Source: Candidatus Colimorpha merdihippi (lineage in GTDB: Bacteria > Bacteroidota > Bacteroidia > Bacteroidales > P3). Taken from it: a stretch of 41,769 nucleotides of DNA. The stretch spans positions 1 through 41,769 of the forward strand of contig JAGHRY010000176.1 of NCBI GenBank assembly GCA_018066145.1. Direction: 5' to 3'. Of this stretch, positions 27,426 to 38,067 are shown piece by piece. The position numbers and the translations under genes were made by a program. The notes under the pieces were generated by a model that was not told where the DNA came from, made no database searches, and saw only the letters and a program-made list of their open reading frames with translations. Each line of letters opens with the position of its first letter. Positions within the stretch are counted from its first letter, which is position 1.

Positions 27426-28430
27426 ATGCAAAACACTTATGCTATCGGAATTGATGTCGGAGGTACCAACACCGACATGGGCCTTGTAAGAGACGACGCC
27501 AAAGTAGTGGAGCGTCGCAGTATCCCAACCACCAACTATACTGCCATAGGACCCTATGTGCGAGATATCATGACCCAGATAGAGTCGATGCTTGCCGCCG
27601 GCGATCCCGAAAAGGGTGTCGGCTCGATTGCTTTGAACGAGCTTACCGGCATCGGCATGGGTGCGCCCAATGGCAATTTCTACAACGGATGCGTGGAATG
27701 GGCTCCCAACCTGCCCATGAAAGGCGTGCTGAAATTCGAAGAGGAATTTCACAAGTATGTAGATATTCCTGTGGTGCTGAGCAACGATGCCAATGCTGCT
27801 GCTTATGGCGAGTATGTTTATGGCGGAGCCCGCGGCATGAACCATTTCATCATGATTACGCTGGGCACCGGTGTGGGTTCCGGCGTGGTGGTGGACGGCA
27901 AGCTGGTGCACGGTTTCACCGGCACGGCAGGCGAGCTGGGCCACAATATATTGATTCCTGGCGGTCGCAAATGTTCCTGCGGACGCAGAGGATGCCTTGA
28001 GGCCTACACCTCGGCCCGCGGCATTGTGCAGACCTATGTGGAGCTGCGCAACGAGAAGTGCACCCCCTCGAATGCTGCCCAGCATCCCGAGTGGATAGCT
28101 GCTTCGGTTCCCGACAGCGAGATTACCAGCAAGATGATTGGCGACGCCGCCAATGCCGGCGATCCCCTTGCTAAGGAGACTTACAGAAAAGTGGGCGAAT
28201 GGCTGGGCTTGGCTTGCGCCAACGCATGCACATTCTCGGCTCCCCAGGCCATATTCCTTATGGGCGGTCCTACCAAGGTGGGTGCTCCCCTGCTGGAACC
28301 CCTGCGCGAGTCGTTTGCCGCCAACCTGCTGAATATCTATCAGGGCTCTTGCGATATACACATGTCGCAACTTGCTGCCAACGAGGTGGCTATCTTGGGC
28401 GCTGCTGCCCTTATTAATATGCGTAAATAA
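27426..28430 (+). CDS. ROK family sugar kinase (glucokinase-like)
   Basis: GIDVGGTNTDMGLV, LGTGVGSGVVVDGKLVHGFTGTAGELGHN, zinc motif CSCGRRGCLEAYTS. Confidence 0.95.
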   Translation: MQNTYAIGIDVGGTNTDMGLVRDDAKVVERRSIPTTNYTAIGPYVRDIMTQIESMLAAGDPEKGVGSIALNELTGIGMGAPNGNFYNGCVEWAPNLPMKGVLKFEEEFHKYVDIPVVLSNDANAAAYGEYVYGGARGMNHFIMITLGTGVGSGVVVDGKLVHGFTGTAGELGHNILIPGGRKCSCGRRGCLEAYTSARGIVQTYVELRNEKCTPSNAAQHPEWIAASVPDSEITSKMIGDAANAGDPLAKETYRKVGEWLGLACANACTFSAPQAIFLMGGPTKVGAPLLEPLRESFAANLLNIYQGSCDIHMSQLAANEVAILGAAALINMRK

Positions 28431-28441
28431 TGGTCGTTGAC

Positions 28442-31324
28442 ATGAAGAAAATATTCCCATTATTACTTCTGGCAGCATTGGCAATAGGCTGCCAGAACAA
28501 CGGTTTGACCCGTTTTGTCAATCCTTTTGTAGGTACCGATTTCCACGGCCATACCTATCCCGGCGCCATTGCACCTTTCGGCCAGATCCAGCCCAGTCCC
28601 GATACCCGTCTCGAGGGTTGGGACGGCTGCAGCGCCTACCATTATAGCGACGATACCATTTACGGTTTTTCGCATACCCACCTGAGTGGCACGGGATGCG
28701 AAGACTACGGCGACATATTGCTGATGCCTGTTATGGCAGAAGACGAAGACTGGTCGTTCTCGGCCGGTATGCCCCAGGAAGAATTCCTGTCGCGTTTCAG
28801 CCATCGCAGCGAAAAAGCCGAGCCGGGCTATTATCGAGTGGTGTTGGACCGCAATCGCGTGATGGCGGAACTTACCACCTCGGAGCGTGTGGCCTGCCAC
28901 CGCTACACCTTCCCCTCGACCGGCAAGAAGGGTTTCGTTATCGACCTGTGCCATCGCGACAAGGTGATAGCCGCCGGTTTCGAGAAGAATGTGCCCGAAG
29001 GAATTATTGCCGGCTATCGCGAGAGCAATGCCTGGAATCCCGACCAGAAATGTTTCTTCGCCCTCGAGTGCAATCGCCCCATTACCAAGGTTACCTATTT
29101 CGACAACAACCGCAAGGCTTTGGTTGAATTGCCCTTGGACTGCAAAGATGTGGAGGTGTATGTGTCCATTTCGGGTGTAGACTGCAAAGGCGCCCAGGCC
29201 AATCTGGCCACCCGCGAAGGCCGCACATTCGATAAAATACGCACCGCTACCCGCCGCCAGTGGGAAGAGAAACTGGCCAAGATTTCGGTTGAAGGGGGCA
29301 GCACCCGCGAACGCCGCAATTTCTACACGGCGCTGTACCATTGCTATACCTCGCCCTATCTGTGGAGCGACGTGGATGGGCGCTATCGCGGCATGGATGA
29401 CAGCATCCGCACTTCGGAAACCCCCATCTACACTGTTTTCTCCCTGTGGGATACCTATCGTGCCTTGCATCCGCTGATGGCGATTATCGAACCCGAAATT
29501 ACCGAACAGTGGATCAATACCATGTATCGTCAATACGAGGCTGGCGGGGAACTTACCATGTGGGAACTTGCATCGCACGAAACACACTGCATGATTGGCT
29601 ATCACGCCTGCCCGGTGATACTGGAAGCCCAACAGGCCGGCATCCTCGACAGCTGGAGCCCCCAGCGTCGCATCGATTTGCTCAAGGCTATGGTGGCCAC
29701 CTCTAACCGTTCTGAGGCTCACCTCTCGTACAATCGTACCGGCTATCTTGATAGCCAGGAGGACAATGAGTCGGTGTCGAAGACCCTCGAATTTGCATAC
29801 GACGACTGGTGCATAGCCACCTATGCCCAGCGCGAAGCCCAGCGTGGCGCTTCGATGCTCAACGATAGCACCAAGGCATATCTGGCCCAAGTGGTTGAAA
29901 CTTATATGCGCCGAGCCAACTCGTGGCAGAATATCATGGACGAACAAGGATTCATGCATGCTCGCCGCAACGGCGGTTTTGTTACCCCCTTCGATCCTAC
30001 CGAGGTGAACAACCATTTTACCGAGGCCAACAGCTGGCAGTATAGCAGCTATGTGCCTCATGATGTATATGAGTGGATTAGACTTCAAGGCGGAAATGAA
30101 AAGGCAGGGGCATTCCTTGATTCGCTGTTCAATACCTCCAGCGCTACTTCGGGTCGCGAACAGAGCGACATTACCGGCATGATAGGCCAGTATGCCCACG
30201 GCAACGAGCCCTCGCATCATGCCGCCTATCTGTATGCCTACCTGGGCGAGAGCAATAAGCTCAACAAGGTGGTGCATCAGGTGTTGGACGAGCTCTATAC
30301 CCCCAAACCCGATGGCCTTTGCGGCAATGAAGACTGCGGCCAGATGTCGGCTTGGTATGTGATGAGCGCCATGGGTTTCTATCCTGTATGCCCCGGCACA
30401 GGCGAGTTCGTTACGGTTACACCCCTTTTCGACCGTGTGAATATCAATAACGGCACACCCAACTCGTTGATTATCGACAAGAACAATTGGCAGCCCGGCA
30501 AGTTCTGGCGCGACGGCCAATTCAACGATAGCAGTATCTGCTTCATGCCCGAACAGTTCCATCGCACTCCTGCACCTTATTTCGGCGACTGGCAGCTCTC
30601 TTTTGAAGATTCAACCTTTATTACTTTGAACATCAAAAAGGAATTTGCCGACAAGGCTGAGATTTACTATACCCTCGATGGTCGCGAACCCGACAACACC
30701 TGCACCCGCTACACCCAGCCCATTAAGATTACTCATGATGTGACTATCAAGGCTGTTGCCTATACCGCCGAGCGTGGCTACAGCCCGGTGGTATCGCACA
30801 AGATGCAGCGTTTTGCTGCCGATAAGCGTTTGACTTATGTGACCAAACCTGCCGACCAATATTTCGAGAATGGAGGACAGGGATTGATTGACCGTGTGTA
30901 TGGTACTACCAACTACCGTATCGGCGGCTGGCAGGGCTGGCAGACCGATGCCGAAGTGGTGATAGACCTGCTACAGCCGAAGACCCTCACCAGCGTGGGT
31001 GTCGACTGCTTGGAGAATATGCGCTCGTGGGTATTCTTCCCCAGAAAGGTAGAAGTGAGCGTTTCGCTCGATGGCAAGACCTATACGCCATGGGCAACCG
31101 TGGAAAATACCGAATATCCCACTACCCTCGAACGCCAGGAGGAAAGTGTGCAGCACACTTTCACTTGCCAAGGCGCATGGTCTTCGGTTCGTTATGTTAA
31201 GATCAAGGCTGTCAACCATGGTGCTATGCCTGCATGGCATGTGAGCGCTGGCGAACAAGCTTGGGTATTTATCGACGAAATCGAAATCGGCACTTATGTG
31301 CCCACATTCTATTCTGCTGAATAA
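28442..31324 (+). CDS. GH92 family alpha-mannosidase-like lipoprotein with C-terminal CHB_HEX_C-like and F5/8 type C-like regions
   Basis: Lipobox MKKIFPLLLLAALAIGCQNN; GH92 motifs VNPFVGTDFHGHTYPGAIAPFGQIQPSPDT, GFSHTHLSGTGCEDYGDI, CGNEDCGQMSAWYVMSAMGFYPVCPG. Confidence 0.95.
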   Translation: MKKIFPLLLLAALAIGCQNNGLTRFVNPFVGTDFHGHTYPGAIAPFGQIQPSPDTRLEGWDGCSAYHYSDDTIYGFSHTHLSGTGCEDYGDILLMPVMAEDEDWSFSAGMPQEEFLSRFSHRSEKAEPGYYRVVLDRNRVMAELTTSERVACHRYTFPSTGKKGFVIDLCHRDKVIAAGFEKNVPEGIIAGYRESNAWNPDQKCFFALECNRPITKVTYFDNNRKALVELPLDCKDVEVYVSISGVDCKGAQANLATREGRTFDKIRTATRRQWEEKLAKISVEGGSTRERRNFYTALYHCYTSPYLWSDVDGRYRGMDDSIRTSETPIYTVFSLWDTYRALHPLMAIIEPEITEQWINTMYRQYEAGGELTMWELASHETHCMIGYHACPVILEAQQAGILDSWSPQRRIDLLKAMVATSNRSEAHLSYNRTGYLDSQEDNESVSKTLEFAYDDWCIATYAQREAQRGASMLNDSTKAYLAQVVETYMRRANSWQNIMDEQGFMHARRNGGFVTPFDPTEVNNHFTEANSWQYSSYVPHDVYEWIRLQGGNEKAGAFLDSLFNTSSATSGREQSDITGMIGQYAHGNEPSHHAAYLYAYLGESNKLNKVVHQVLDELYTPKPDGLCGNEDCGQMSAWYVMSAMGFYPVCPGTGEFVTVTPLFDRVNINNGTPNSLIIDKNNWQPGKFWRDGQFNDSSICFMPEQFHRTPAPYFGDWQLSFEDSTFITLNIKKEFADKAEIYYTLDGREPDNTCTRYTQPIKITHDVTIKAVAYTAERGYSPVVSHKMQRFAADKRLTYVTKPADQYFENGGQGLIDRVYGTTNYRIGGWQGWQTDAEVVIDLLQPKTLTSVGVDCLENMRSWVFFPRKVEVSVSLDGKTYTPWATVENTEYPTTLERQEESVQHTFTCQGAWSSVRYVKIKAVNHGAMPAWHVSAGEQAWVFIDEIEIGTYVPTFYSAE

Positions 31325-31382
31325 TAATGTCTCTAAATGGGCTCCGGGTTTGCTTGGAGCCCATTATAATATTAACCGAAAG

Positions 31383-31634
31383 ATGAAGAAAATAAGAATC
31401 AATATGGGTATGACGGCAATGGCCATGATGTTGGTGGCTGTGTTCGCTTCGTGCGACACCAAGCAATGCCGTTGTTATGAATATGTGGGCAACCGTTGGA
31501 TCGGCCCTACAACAACGAATACCTATTCCGGCAACCGTTGTGACGATTTGAACACGAAAACCTATTTCTGCAATGAGATGGATGACCCCATTCTTGATCC
31601 CTCCGATATTGCTGTAGGAAAGAAAAAGAAATAG
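31383..31634 (+). CDS. Small cysteine-containing lipoprotein, hypothetical
   Basis: MKKIRINMGMTAMAMMLVAVFASCDTKQCRCYEYVGNRW...; lipobox and short intergenic distance after GH92. Confidence 0.65.
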   Translation: MKKIRINMGMTAMAMMLVAVFASCDTKQCRCYEYVGNRWIGPTTTNTYSGNRCDDLNTKTYFCNEMDDPILDPSDIAVGKKKK

Positions 31635-31651
31635 TTATTTGTAGCATTTAT

Positions 31652-31687
31652 AAAAAAAAGGAGGCCTTTTCGGTCCTCCTTTTTTTA
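31652..31687. terminator. Bidirectional rho-independent terminator
   Basis: aaaaaaaaggagg-ccttttcggt-cctccttttttt between convergent genes. Confidence 0.85.
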
Positions 31688-31703
31688 TGTGTGCGTATAC
31701 TGA

Positions 31704-32663
31704 TTATTGCTGGCAGTTGGATTCTGTGTTTTGGGGTTGCGGCAGAGCGGCGAGTTTTGATTTGTTGGTATGCTTTTTTTGAGGGCGGACTACCAGGATG
31801 GCATTGGCTACAGGGCGCTGGCCCCATTCGTCCCATCGGCCATTGTCGGAGGGATGGTTGACGATGCTGTTGCCGGAGTCCCACCCGTTAATGTACATAG
31901 TTGACGATCCTCCACCATCGAGATTGGCAGCCTCGGTGCATCCGAGCCAGCGCATCGTGCGGGTGAGCTCGGGAAGCGACATGCCGTCGCTGTTCTTTTT
32001 GTGGCGTCCATCAACAACCACAAGCACTATTGTGCCATCGGGCTTCAAGCCAATGGCGGTACGGTTGTGGCGGGCGTATACGAACTTTCGGTCCAAGCGC
32101 TGCGGTACTTTGCTGCCTTTGTACAGGAGCATGGGGCCGGCAGTCATCACATTGCTATCGGGCATGTCGTATTCGGCGGTGCGGTTGCTGTCGGGGATGA
32201 CAAAGCGGGGATGTCCATTGCGTAAAAGGCGTATGGTGGCATTCTGATAATATTTGCGGTTGAGGGTGTCTTCGCCAGGCACGTTTTCGCCAATCAGCTT
32301 GCCGTTGACCTTAAGGAAGCAAACCGGGGCGCCCGTACTCATATTGAAAAAACTGCCATTGATGGCGGCCAAGGCTTGTGCACGTTGGGCAAACTCGCTA
32401 GTGCGGGTGAGCAACGTGTCGCTGGCGAAAGTGAGTTGTAGGTCTGAACCGCGGGGTATCTCAATGACATTGATATATTGGTTTGAATGGAATATCTGTT
32501 GATGTTGGAAATGATAATGGCGGTAAAGGAATCCATCCATGGTGTCGGTTTGCCATAAGGCATTGACAAAAGCAATGGAGTCGGCCGAATACTCGCGATG
32601 CGAAGTTTGTGCGCAAGCAGCGGTGCTTGCCAGCAAAAAGAGCAGTAAGAAGTGTTTTCTCAT
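31704..32663 (-). CDS. Phosphodiester glycosidase (NAGPA-like) family secreted protein
   Basis: Signal peptide; ALAAINGSFFNMSTGAPVCFLKVNGKLIGE...RTAIGLKPDGTIVLVVVDGRHKKNSDGMSLPELTRTMRWLGCTEAANLDGGGSSTMYING. Confidence 0.92.
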   Translation of the reverse strand: MRKHFLLLFLLASTAACAQTSHREYSADSIAFVNALWQTDTMDGFLYRHYHFQHQQIFHSNQYINVIEIPRGSDLQLTFASDTLLTRTSEFAQRAQALAAINGSFFNMSTGAPVCFLKVNGKLIGENVPGEDTLNRKYYQNATIRLLRNGHPRFVIPDSNRTAEYDMPDSNVMTAGPMLLYKGSKVPQRLDRKFVYARHNRTAIGLKPDGTIVLVVVDGRHKKNSDGMSLPELTRTMRWLGCTEAANLDGGGSSTMYINGWDSGNSIVNHPSDNGRWDEWGQRPVANAILVVRPQKKHTNKSKLAALPQPQNTESNCQQ

Positions 32664-32733
32664 GAACAATAATTATAGTTAATATATATAATATGTATGG
32701 GGAGTCGAGGTGAGTAGGGTTGATGGAAAAGTA

Positions 32734-33579
32734 TTAATTTTCTGAAAAAAGTCGTAGCAAGTCGGAAGCATAGGTTTTGGAAACGGGAATGTGCCCCAGG
32801 CCTTCGCGATCCATCTCGGCAAAAACACCATCGGGGGTTTTCCGGATGACTTTGATTTTGCTGAGGTTGACGAAATAGGAACGATGGCAGCGGATGAGCC
32901 CATTGGCATTGCAAAGGTCCTCGATGCCCTTTAATGTATTGCGCAAACTGAGCCGGATCAGTTTTCCGCTGTCGTCGTAGAGAATGTTGACATAGTTGCC
33001 TGCCGATTCGATAGAAATCACTCGCTCGGAACTAACTACCAACTTGGTATTACCTTTATCGTCGTCAAAACGAATCATGTTGTTTTCGGGACGAGGGGTG
33101 TTTTTCCTGAGTTGGGCGATGTGCAAGTTTGCTTGGTTGATGCGGGTGTCGCGATCGAGCATGGCCATGATGAACAAATAGTAAGAATAAGGGATGATGT
33201 TCAGGCAGAAGCCAATGAGGATGATGCGAGGCAGGAGGTCGAAATAATTAGTATGGAAATAGAGTGATAGGAACAAGCCTGTAAAAAGGCAAGAAATAAT
33301 AAATTCAACTATCATCCAAATGATAAATTCGGTGCGGCTGAGCTGTATTTTGGTAGGGGCAAAATGAAGTAGTGTGCGGCTGGCCAATAAGCAAAGCATC
33401 TCGATGGCTGCAATAATAGGCATACATAATCCGGCACTTGAAGTTCGATAGGATACCACGTCGGTATCGAAGCTGAATTGCGGGTTGTACAGCACTACAA
33501 ATAGGATTAGGCAGATGGGGACTGCAATACAAAAAAGAAGGTTTGATTTGAGTGTATAGTATGAATCGGGTATCTTCAT
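32734..33579 (-). CDS. Membrane-anchored LytTR-type DNA-binding regulator
   Basis: N-terminal hydrophobic helices, then ERVISIESAGNYVNILYDDSGKLIRLSLRNTLKGIEDLCNANGLIRCHRSYFVNLSKIKVIRKTPDGVFAEMD; no receiver domain. Confidence 0.9.
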   Translation of the reverse strand: MKIPDSYYTLKSNLLFCIAVPICLILFVVLYNPQFSFDTDVVSYRTSSAGLCMPIIAAIEMLCLLASRTLLHFAPTKIQLSRTEFIIWMIVEFIISCLFTGLFLSLYFHTNYFDLLPRIILIGFCLNIIPYSYYLFIMAMLDRDTRINQANLHIAQLRKNTPRPENNMIRFDDDKGNTKLVVSSERVISIESAGNYVNILYDDSGKLIRLSLRNTLKGIEDLCNANGLIRCHRSYFVNLSKIKVIRKTPDGVFAEMDREGLGHIPVSKTYASDLLRLFSEN

Positions 33580-33585
33580 CAGGTG

Positions 33586-36500
33586 CTATTTTAGGGCGGT
33601 TTTGTTGCGTTTTTTTCGTATCCAGGGTACCAGATCGAGAAATGAGTCGAACTCTTTACTCAACTCTACACCAATACCTTGCTTATAGGGAAGCTCGGTG
33701 CGGGTGTAATAGCTGGTATTTGTCCGGTGGAAGCCGTAGAAGTCAAAATAAGGATTGAATTTGTAACCAACCTCAACATCGCCTACCAGCGTGTTGCCTT
33801 GTCCCATGTCTATCTGGTTGTTGGAGGTTCCGTAGCCAAAGGATGATTCAAAATAGAATTTGTTCCACTGCTTGCTGATGCCAACGTCCACCTGGCCTTG
33901 CGCGCTATTGGTGGCAGCCTGGTATTTGAAATCAACATCTACCACTTTCACCATGCTGGTGAGCACGCTGCTGGCTGTGTTGGCCAGAAGGCTGATGCTG
34001 TTGAATCCTTCGCCGATATTATCGTTGCTGGAGCCAATGGAGGCAAACTGTCCGAGAATCAGTAGCGATACCGATTGGTTGAACATGTCGCGTTCGTTGT
34101 TCCTGTCGATGTAGGAAAACACTTGGTCGGTGACATTCTGCTCTGCATTAGGCAATCGTATGTCGAAGTTGATGGAGGGGTTTTGAATAGTTCCCGAAAG
34201 TTGTATTACATCTTGTACCTGAACATAAGAGTCGTTGGTTGAAGTGGATACAGTGTTCATCAGCGAAGCGAGGTTGGCTCGGAGGTTGTATACAGCGTTG
34301 ATGTGGAATTGGACATCGTTGATGTCGCCGGGGAAGTTTAGCGTGCTGCCTTCCTCGATGACGAAGTTTTTGGATAGCAGTTGCATCAGTAACAGCGAGA
34401 AACTGCCCGAAGTGAATTCGTAATTACCCAGAATGGTGGGCGCATTGCCCCCTTGGAGCGACACCTGGATATCGCCGCTGCCGATGGCGTTCACAATTGC
34501 ACTCAGCTGATCGAAATCCATGGGTAGCTGCACTTTCATTCCGGGCGTGATGTGGAGGTTGAGCAGGAGGTTTACTTTCCCGTTATTGTTTCCTGCATCG
34601 AGTGCTGTTGTTTGCGTGCGTTGGGGAGTGGTTCTATTTGGGGAATAGAATGTGATGAACTCGTTTTCGCTCACCTGTTTCTTGTTATCGATCGGCACAT
34701 ACAGTTCGCTGTTGTTAAGGGTGGAAGCTGTGGCAGAGATGTTGAGGTCGTTTACGGGCCCCGAGATGGTGCCTTGTGCCGAAGCAAGAAGCCGGCCGTA
34801 GAAGTTGCCTTCGCCCGATTCTTTGTCGAGCACCAGCAGCTTGTCGGTGTTGAAGTTCAAATCCAATGCAATATTGCCATTGCTGAGGATGATATTTCCA
34901 TTGGCAAAGAGTTTGTTGTTGAGCTTGTCTTGGATAATGAAGTTTGACAGTTTCAGGCGGTTGTTGGTGATGGAAAACTGGTCGTCGAAATAGTATGTGA
35001 CTCCGGTTGGCGATAGTGCCAAATGGCCATCGCTGATAGTAAGCATGCCTTCTATCTGGGGATTGCTGAGGGTTCCGGACAGCTGCATTTCACCGCCCAG
35101 CAGTCCATCTATGTCGGAAGAAATATCGGCAATAATGGGTCCCAATGTGGTTAGGTCCACTTGGTCGATTTTGGCAGAGAAGTTGAGTTTCGGGTCCTTG
35201 CCATTCATCAGCGCAAATCCATGTAGTGATAGCGGCTGGTGATGATGATTGTCTGCCCTGTGGTCAGTCTCGAGGTCAAGGAATAATTTTTGGTCGCCAA
35301 CATGGTACCTTGAATCTATCTTCACTTGCCCAGCCGGCTGCCCGTTGATTACGCAGTTGTCTACCGTCAGATTGGCATCGAAATGGGGTACGCCTTTAAA
35401 TCCTTTGATATAGAAAAGGCCATCGAGGTTGCCTTCGACAGTGAGCAGTTTATTAGGAATAAGTATGCTGGACAATCGGTCGAGAACAAAATCGTCGAAG
35501 GCTGCCCGCACGTAGTCATCATCATTTCCGGCCAAAAGTGCTTTGATGCTGATAGATTGGTCGAGGCCATACACCTTGATATTGTCGATGGCCAGTCGGT
35601 CATTGTTGAATAATACCCCATTCGGGCATACCAGAGTCCAGCGCTGCCCCATGGCATAGAAGGAGGGCTTGGAAACGAGCAGTCGGTTATCATTTTCTGA
35701 GCTGGAGATGAAGAATTCCAAATCGCCTTCATTCAGCCCGTCGTGTACTTCGTCGTTCCATTTAAGTGCAAGGGTCGAGATGTTGCTGCCGATGTTAGTT
35801 GTAAGCATGATGTTGGTGAGCATTTGGTTGTTGCCGATGTCTAGATTGCCCGCGCGAATGCGAAATTGGTAGTTGTCGCCAAGGTTGCTGCTATTGAATC
35901 CAATGTCGTTGAAGGCCAGGTCGCCGAAAGACAGCTGATTCGAGCGAAAAACTAGTTTGAGGGCTTCGCCGTAGTTGTAGCTGCCGTGGAACGAAGTGCC
36001 AGGGGCTATGGAAATTGTGGGCATAGCCTTGGCAAAGGTTTCGTCCTCATCTGTCCAAAGGAGGTCGAAATCGAAATTGTCGTGGTATAGCGGCGTTAGG
36101 TCAGCAGAGTCGGCATTGCGGAAGGGATTGTAATAAGTGGGTACATAACGGTCGCAAAAATCGCGAACCACCAATGGCATATCGCTATAACTGAAATAGC
36201 CTTTGAGGTTCATCAACAGCCAGTCGCAGTTGAGGTTTACGTTTTTAAATCCATTGGTTTCAATAGCATCCAGCACTAAGTTCTGAAGGTTGAACTGGTG
36301 CGATCCAATTGCACATTCGGTGCCGGATAAAGAAATGGACCCGGTGATGTTTTCGATATCATTGCCTTGCAAATTAGCCCGTAAATGAGAGGTGAGGATT
36401 ACGTTGGTATCGGTATTAAGGAGCTTCAGTTGGTTGAGGTGGGCATCGGTAAGGTATACGTCGGCCGAGTAGCTGTTGTCGGCCAAGTTTGCAGTGGCTG

Positions 36501-38037
36501 ATAGGTCAAGGTTGATGAGGGTGTCTTTCAGCAGGATGTCGGCAGAGATTTCCTGCTTTGCAATATCGGCTGAGATGGTGGTTCGGTGCAAATCGTGGTT
36601 GCGAAACTGTGTATTGTACAGTCGTCCTTCCAAAGATGCTTCCATTGTCTCGGGGTTGAATCCGGTACCGTGAAACGAAAAATGGAGTCCTGTGCGCGAT
36701 ACCCATTCGTTTGGCAGAATCGATCGAATGCCGATGGACCTGCTGTCGATATCGCCGTAGTATGAATAGTCATGCAGAGATGAGTCGTACTGAATGTGGG
36801 CCTGGGTTTCTATGTCGCCGATAAGCGAGTTCATCGAGAGGAAGGCTTCACAATTCTGCATGTTGCCTTTAAGCGAGCCATTGAGGTCGATAATGCTCAT
36901 TTGCTTTACTAGGTCTGGCAGCAGCATCTCGATACCTGCGGGGTGTTTCACTGCTTCAAGGTCGCTGTAGTTGGTATGGAGGCGGTGCAGGTCGATGTCG
37001 AAAGAGGTTTGCATGATTTGCGGTAAGCCTTTCACTTTGCCATCCACAAACAAGTTGCTATTGTTCCCGAAGGAGGCTACCAAATGGTCGGCGCAGATGT
37101 TGGCTACAGGTCCGTAAATATGACCTTGAACGGCCACTTTGCAGTTGATTCCCCATAATGCGGGAGCCCAATAGGCAGCATCGCACAGGTTTACTTCGGT
37201 GCCATTTTTCAGCACCACTTCGTGATGCACGTTAGCGCAATAGTCGTTCATCCCCTGCCATCCGTGATAAGACAGGCATGCGTTGGCAAACACTCGGCTG
37301 TCTTCTGTTTGCAGGTCGAGGTTGATGGCCCTGATCATGTGGGGCGAAACGGTAACATCAGCCGATAAATCCACAATATGCTGACCCGAAATTTCGGTGG
37401 TGCTGAACGATACCATGCGGCATTTGATGCTGTCGTTCTCTACGCGTATTCTTCTGGCGTGGATGCGGGTGTTGAGAAAGTGCATGTGGCTGATTACAAC
37501 GCCGTGATCGTAGTGTACCATGCTGTCGGGTTCGGGCAAGTCCATGCGGTATTCGATGTTGGTGGCCCGCAGTTCACCCACTTCTACCACAAAGGTTTTC
37601 TTTTCAGGCGATGGGGTGCCGGCTGGAAAATAGTTGATGATGTAGTCTAGGTTGGTGCCAAGCTTGCCCGAAGGATACAAGATGCTTTCGAAATGGTAGC
37701 ATCCATTGCGCAGCATCACGCGGTCGAAACTAAGACCCGTTTTATGGAATGGGAATTTTTTGAAGCGGCAGGCAATACGGTCGCCGTAATAGATGGTGTC
37801 GTTCGTGGGCGAGATGAGTTCGATTTTATCTAGGATCACATGGCTGAACGGATTGGCATGAATGGCTCCGATGCGCACCTTGCCGCCCCACTCTCTGGAA
37901 AAATAGCTGCTCACAGCGGCACCTACATACGACTGCACCACGGTGCTGTTAAGCAGCGCTATGGCTATATATATCCCCAGCAACGCCAGCGAGATGCTGC
38001 GTCTGACAATAAGTTTGCGACTGATTTTGTGTTTCAT
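33586..38037 (-). CDS. TamB-like translocation/assembly module protein (DUF490 C-terminal domain)
   Basis: ~1480 aa, N-terminal TM anchor, beta-rich repeats, C-terminal GSIQLSG/ILGNYEFTSGSFSLLL...LILGQF...VGDVEVGYKFNPYFDFYGFHRTN. Confidence 0.88.
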   Translation of the reverse strand: MKHKISRKLIVRRSISLALLGIYIAIALLNSTVVQSYVGAAVSSYFSREWGGKVRIGAIHANPFSHVILDKIELISPTNDTIYYGDRIACRFKKFPFHKTGLSFDRVMLRNGCYHFESILYPSGKLGTNLDYIINYFPAGTPSPEKKTFVVEVGELRATNIEYRMDLPEPDSMVHYDHGVVISHMHFLNTRIHARRIRVENDSIKCRMVSFSTTEISGQHIVDLSADVTVSPHMIRAINLDLQTEDSRVFANACLSYHGWQGMNDYCANVHHEVVLKNGTEVNLCDAAYWAPALWGINCKVAVQGHIYGPVANICADHLVASFGNNSNLFVDGKVKGLPQIMQTSFDIDLHRLHTNYSDLEAVKHPAGIEMLLPDLVKQMSIIDLNGSLKGNMQNCEAFLSMNSLIGDIETQAHIQYDSSLHDYSYYGDIDSRSIGIRSILPNEWVSRTGLHFSFHGTGFNPETMEASLEGRLYNTQFRNHDLHRTTISADIAKQEISADILLKDTLINLDLSATANLADNSYSADVYLTDAHLNQLKLLNTDTNVILTSHLRANLQGNDIENITGSISLSGTECAIGSHQFNLQNLVLDAIETNGFKNVNLNCDWLLMNLKGYFSYSDMPLVVRDFCDRYVPTYYNPFRNADSADLTPLYHDNFDFDLLWTDEDETFAKAMPTISIAPGTSFHGSYNYGEALKLVFRSNQLSFGDLAFNDIGFNSSNLGDNYQFRIRAGNLDIGNNQMLTNIMLTTNIGSNISTLALKWNDEVHDGLNEGDLEFFISSSENDNRLLVSKPSFYAMGQRWTLVCPNGVLFNNDRLAIDNIKVYGLDQSISIKALLAGNDDDYVRAAFDDFVLDRLSSILIPNKLLTVEGNLDGLFYIKGFKGVPHFDANLTVDNCVINGQPAGQVKIDSRYHVGDQKLFLDLETDHRADNHHHQPLSLHGFALMNGKDPKLNFSAKIDQVDLTTLGPIIADISSDIDGLLGGEMQLSGTLSNPQIEGMLTISDGHLALSPTGVTYYFDDQFSITNNRLKLSNFIIQDKLNNKLFANGNIILSNGNIALDLNFNTDKLLVLDKESGEGNFYGRLLASAQGTISGPVNDLNISATASTLNNSELYVPIDNKKQVSENEFITFYSPNRTTPQRTQTTALDAGNNNGKVNLLLNLHITPGMKVQLPMDFDQLSAIVNAIGSGDIQVSLQGGNAPTILGNYEFTSGSFSLLLMQLLSKNFVIEEGSTLNFPGDINDVQFHINAVYNLRANLASLMNTVSTSTNDSYVQVQDVIQLSGTIQNPSINFDIRLPNAEQNVTDQVFSYIDRNNERDMFNQSVSLLILGQFASIGSSNDNIGEGFNSISLLANTASSVLTSMVKVVDVDFKYQAATNSAQGQVDVGISKQWNKFYFESSFGYGTSNNQIDMGQGNTLVGDVEVGYKFNPYFDFYGFHRTNTSYYTRTELPYKQGIGVELSKEFDSFLDLVPWIRKKRNKTALK

Positions 38038-38067
38038 TAATCTTTTTCGAACAATCAAAAACCAACG

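Noticed and set aside
27243-28484. 413-aa minus-strand ORF opposite the ROK kinase
   Set aside because: Antisense shadow of an unambiguous ROK kinase; runs into the phoH start.
28463-30562. 699-aa minus-strand ORF opposite GH92
   Set aside because: Antisense to a convincing GH92 coding region; low-complexity His/Ala/Gly-rich translation typical of shadow ORFs created by codon bias.
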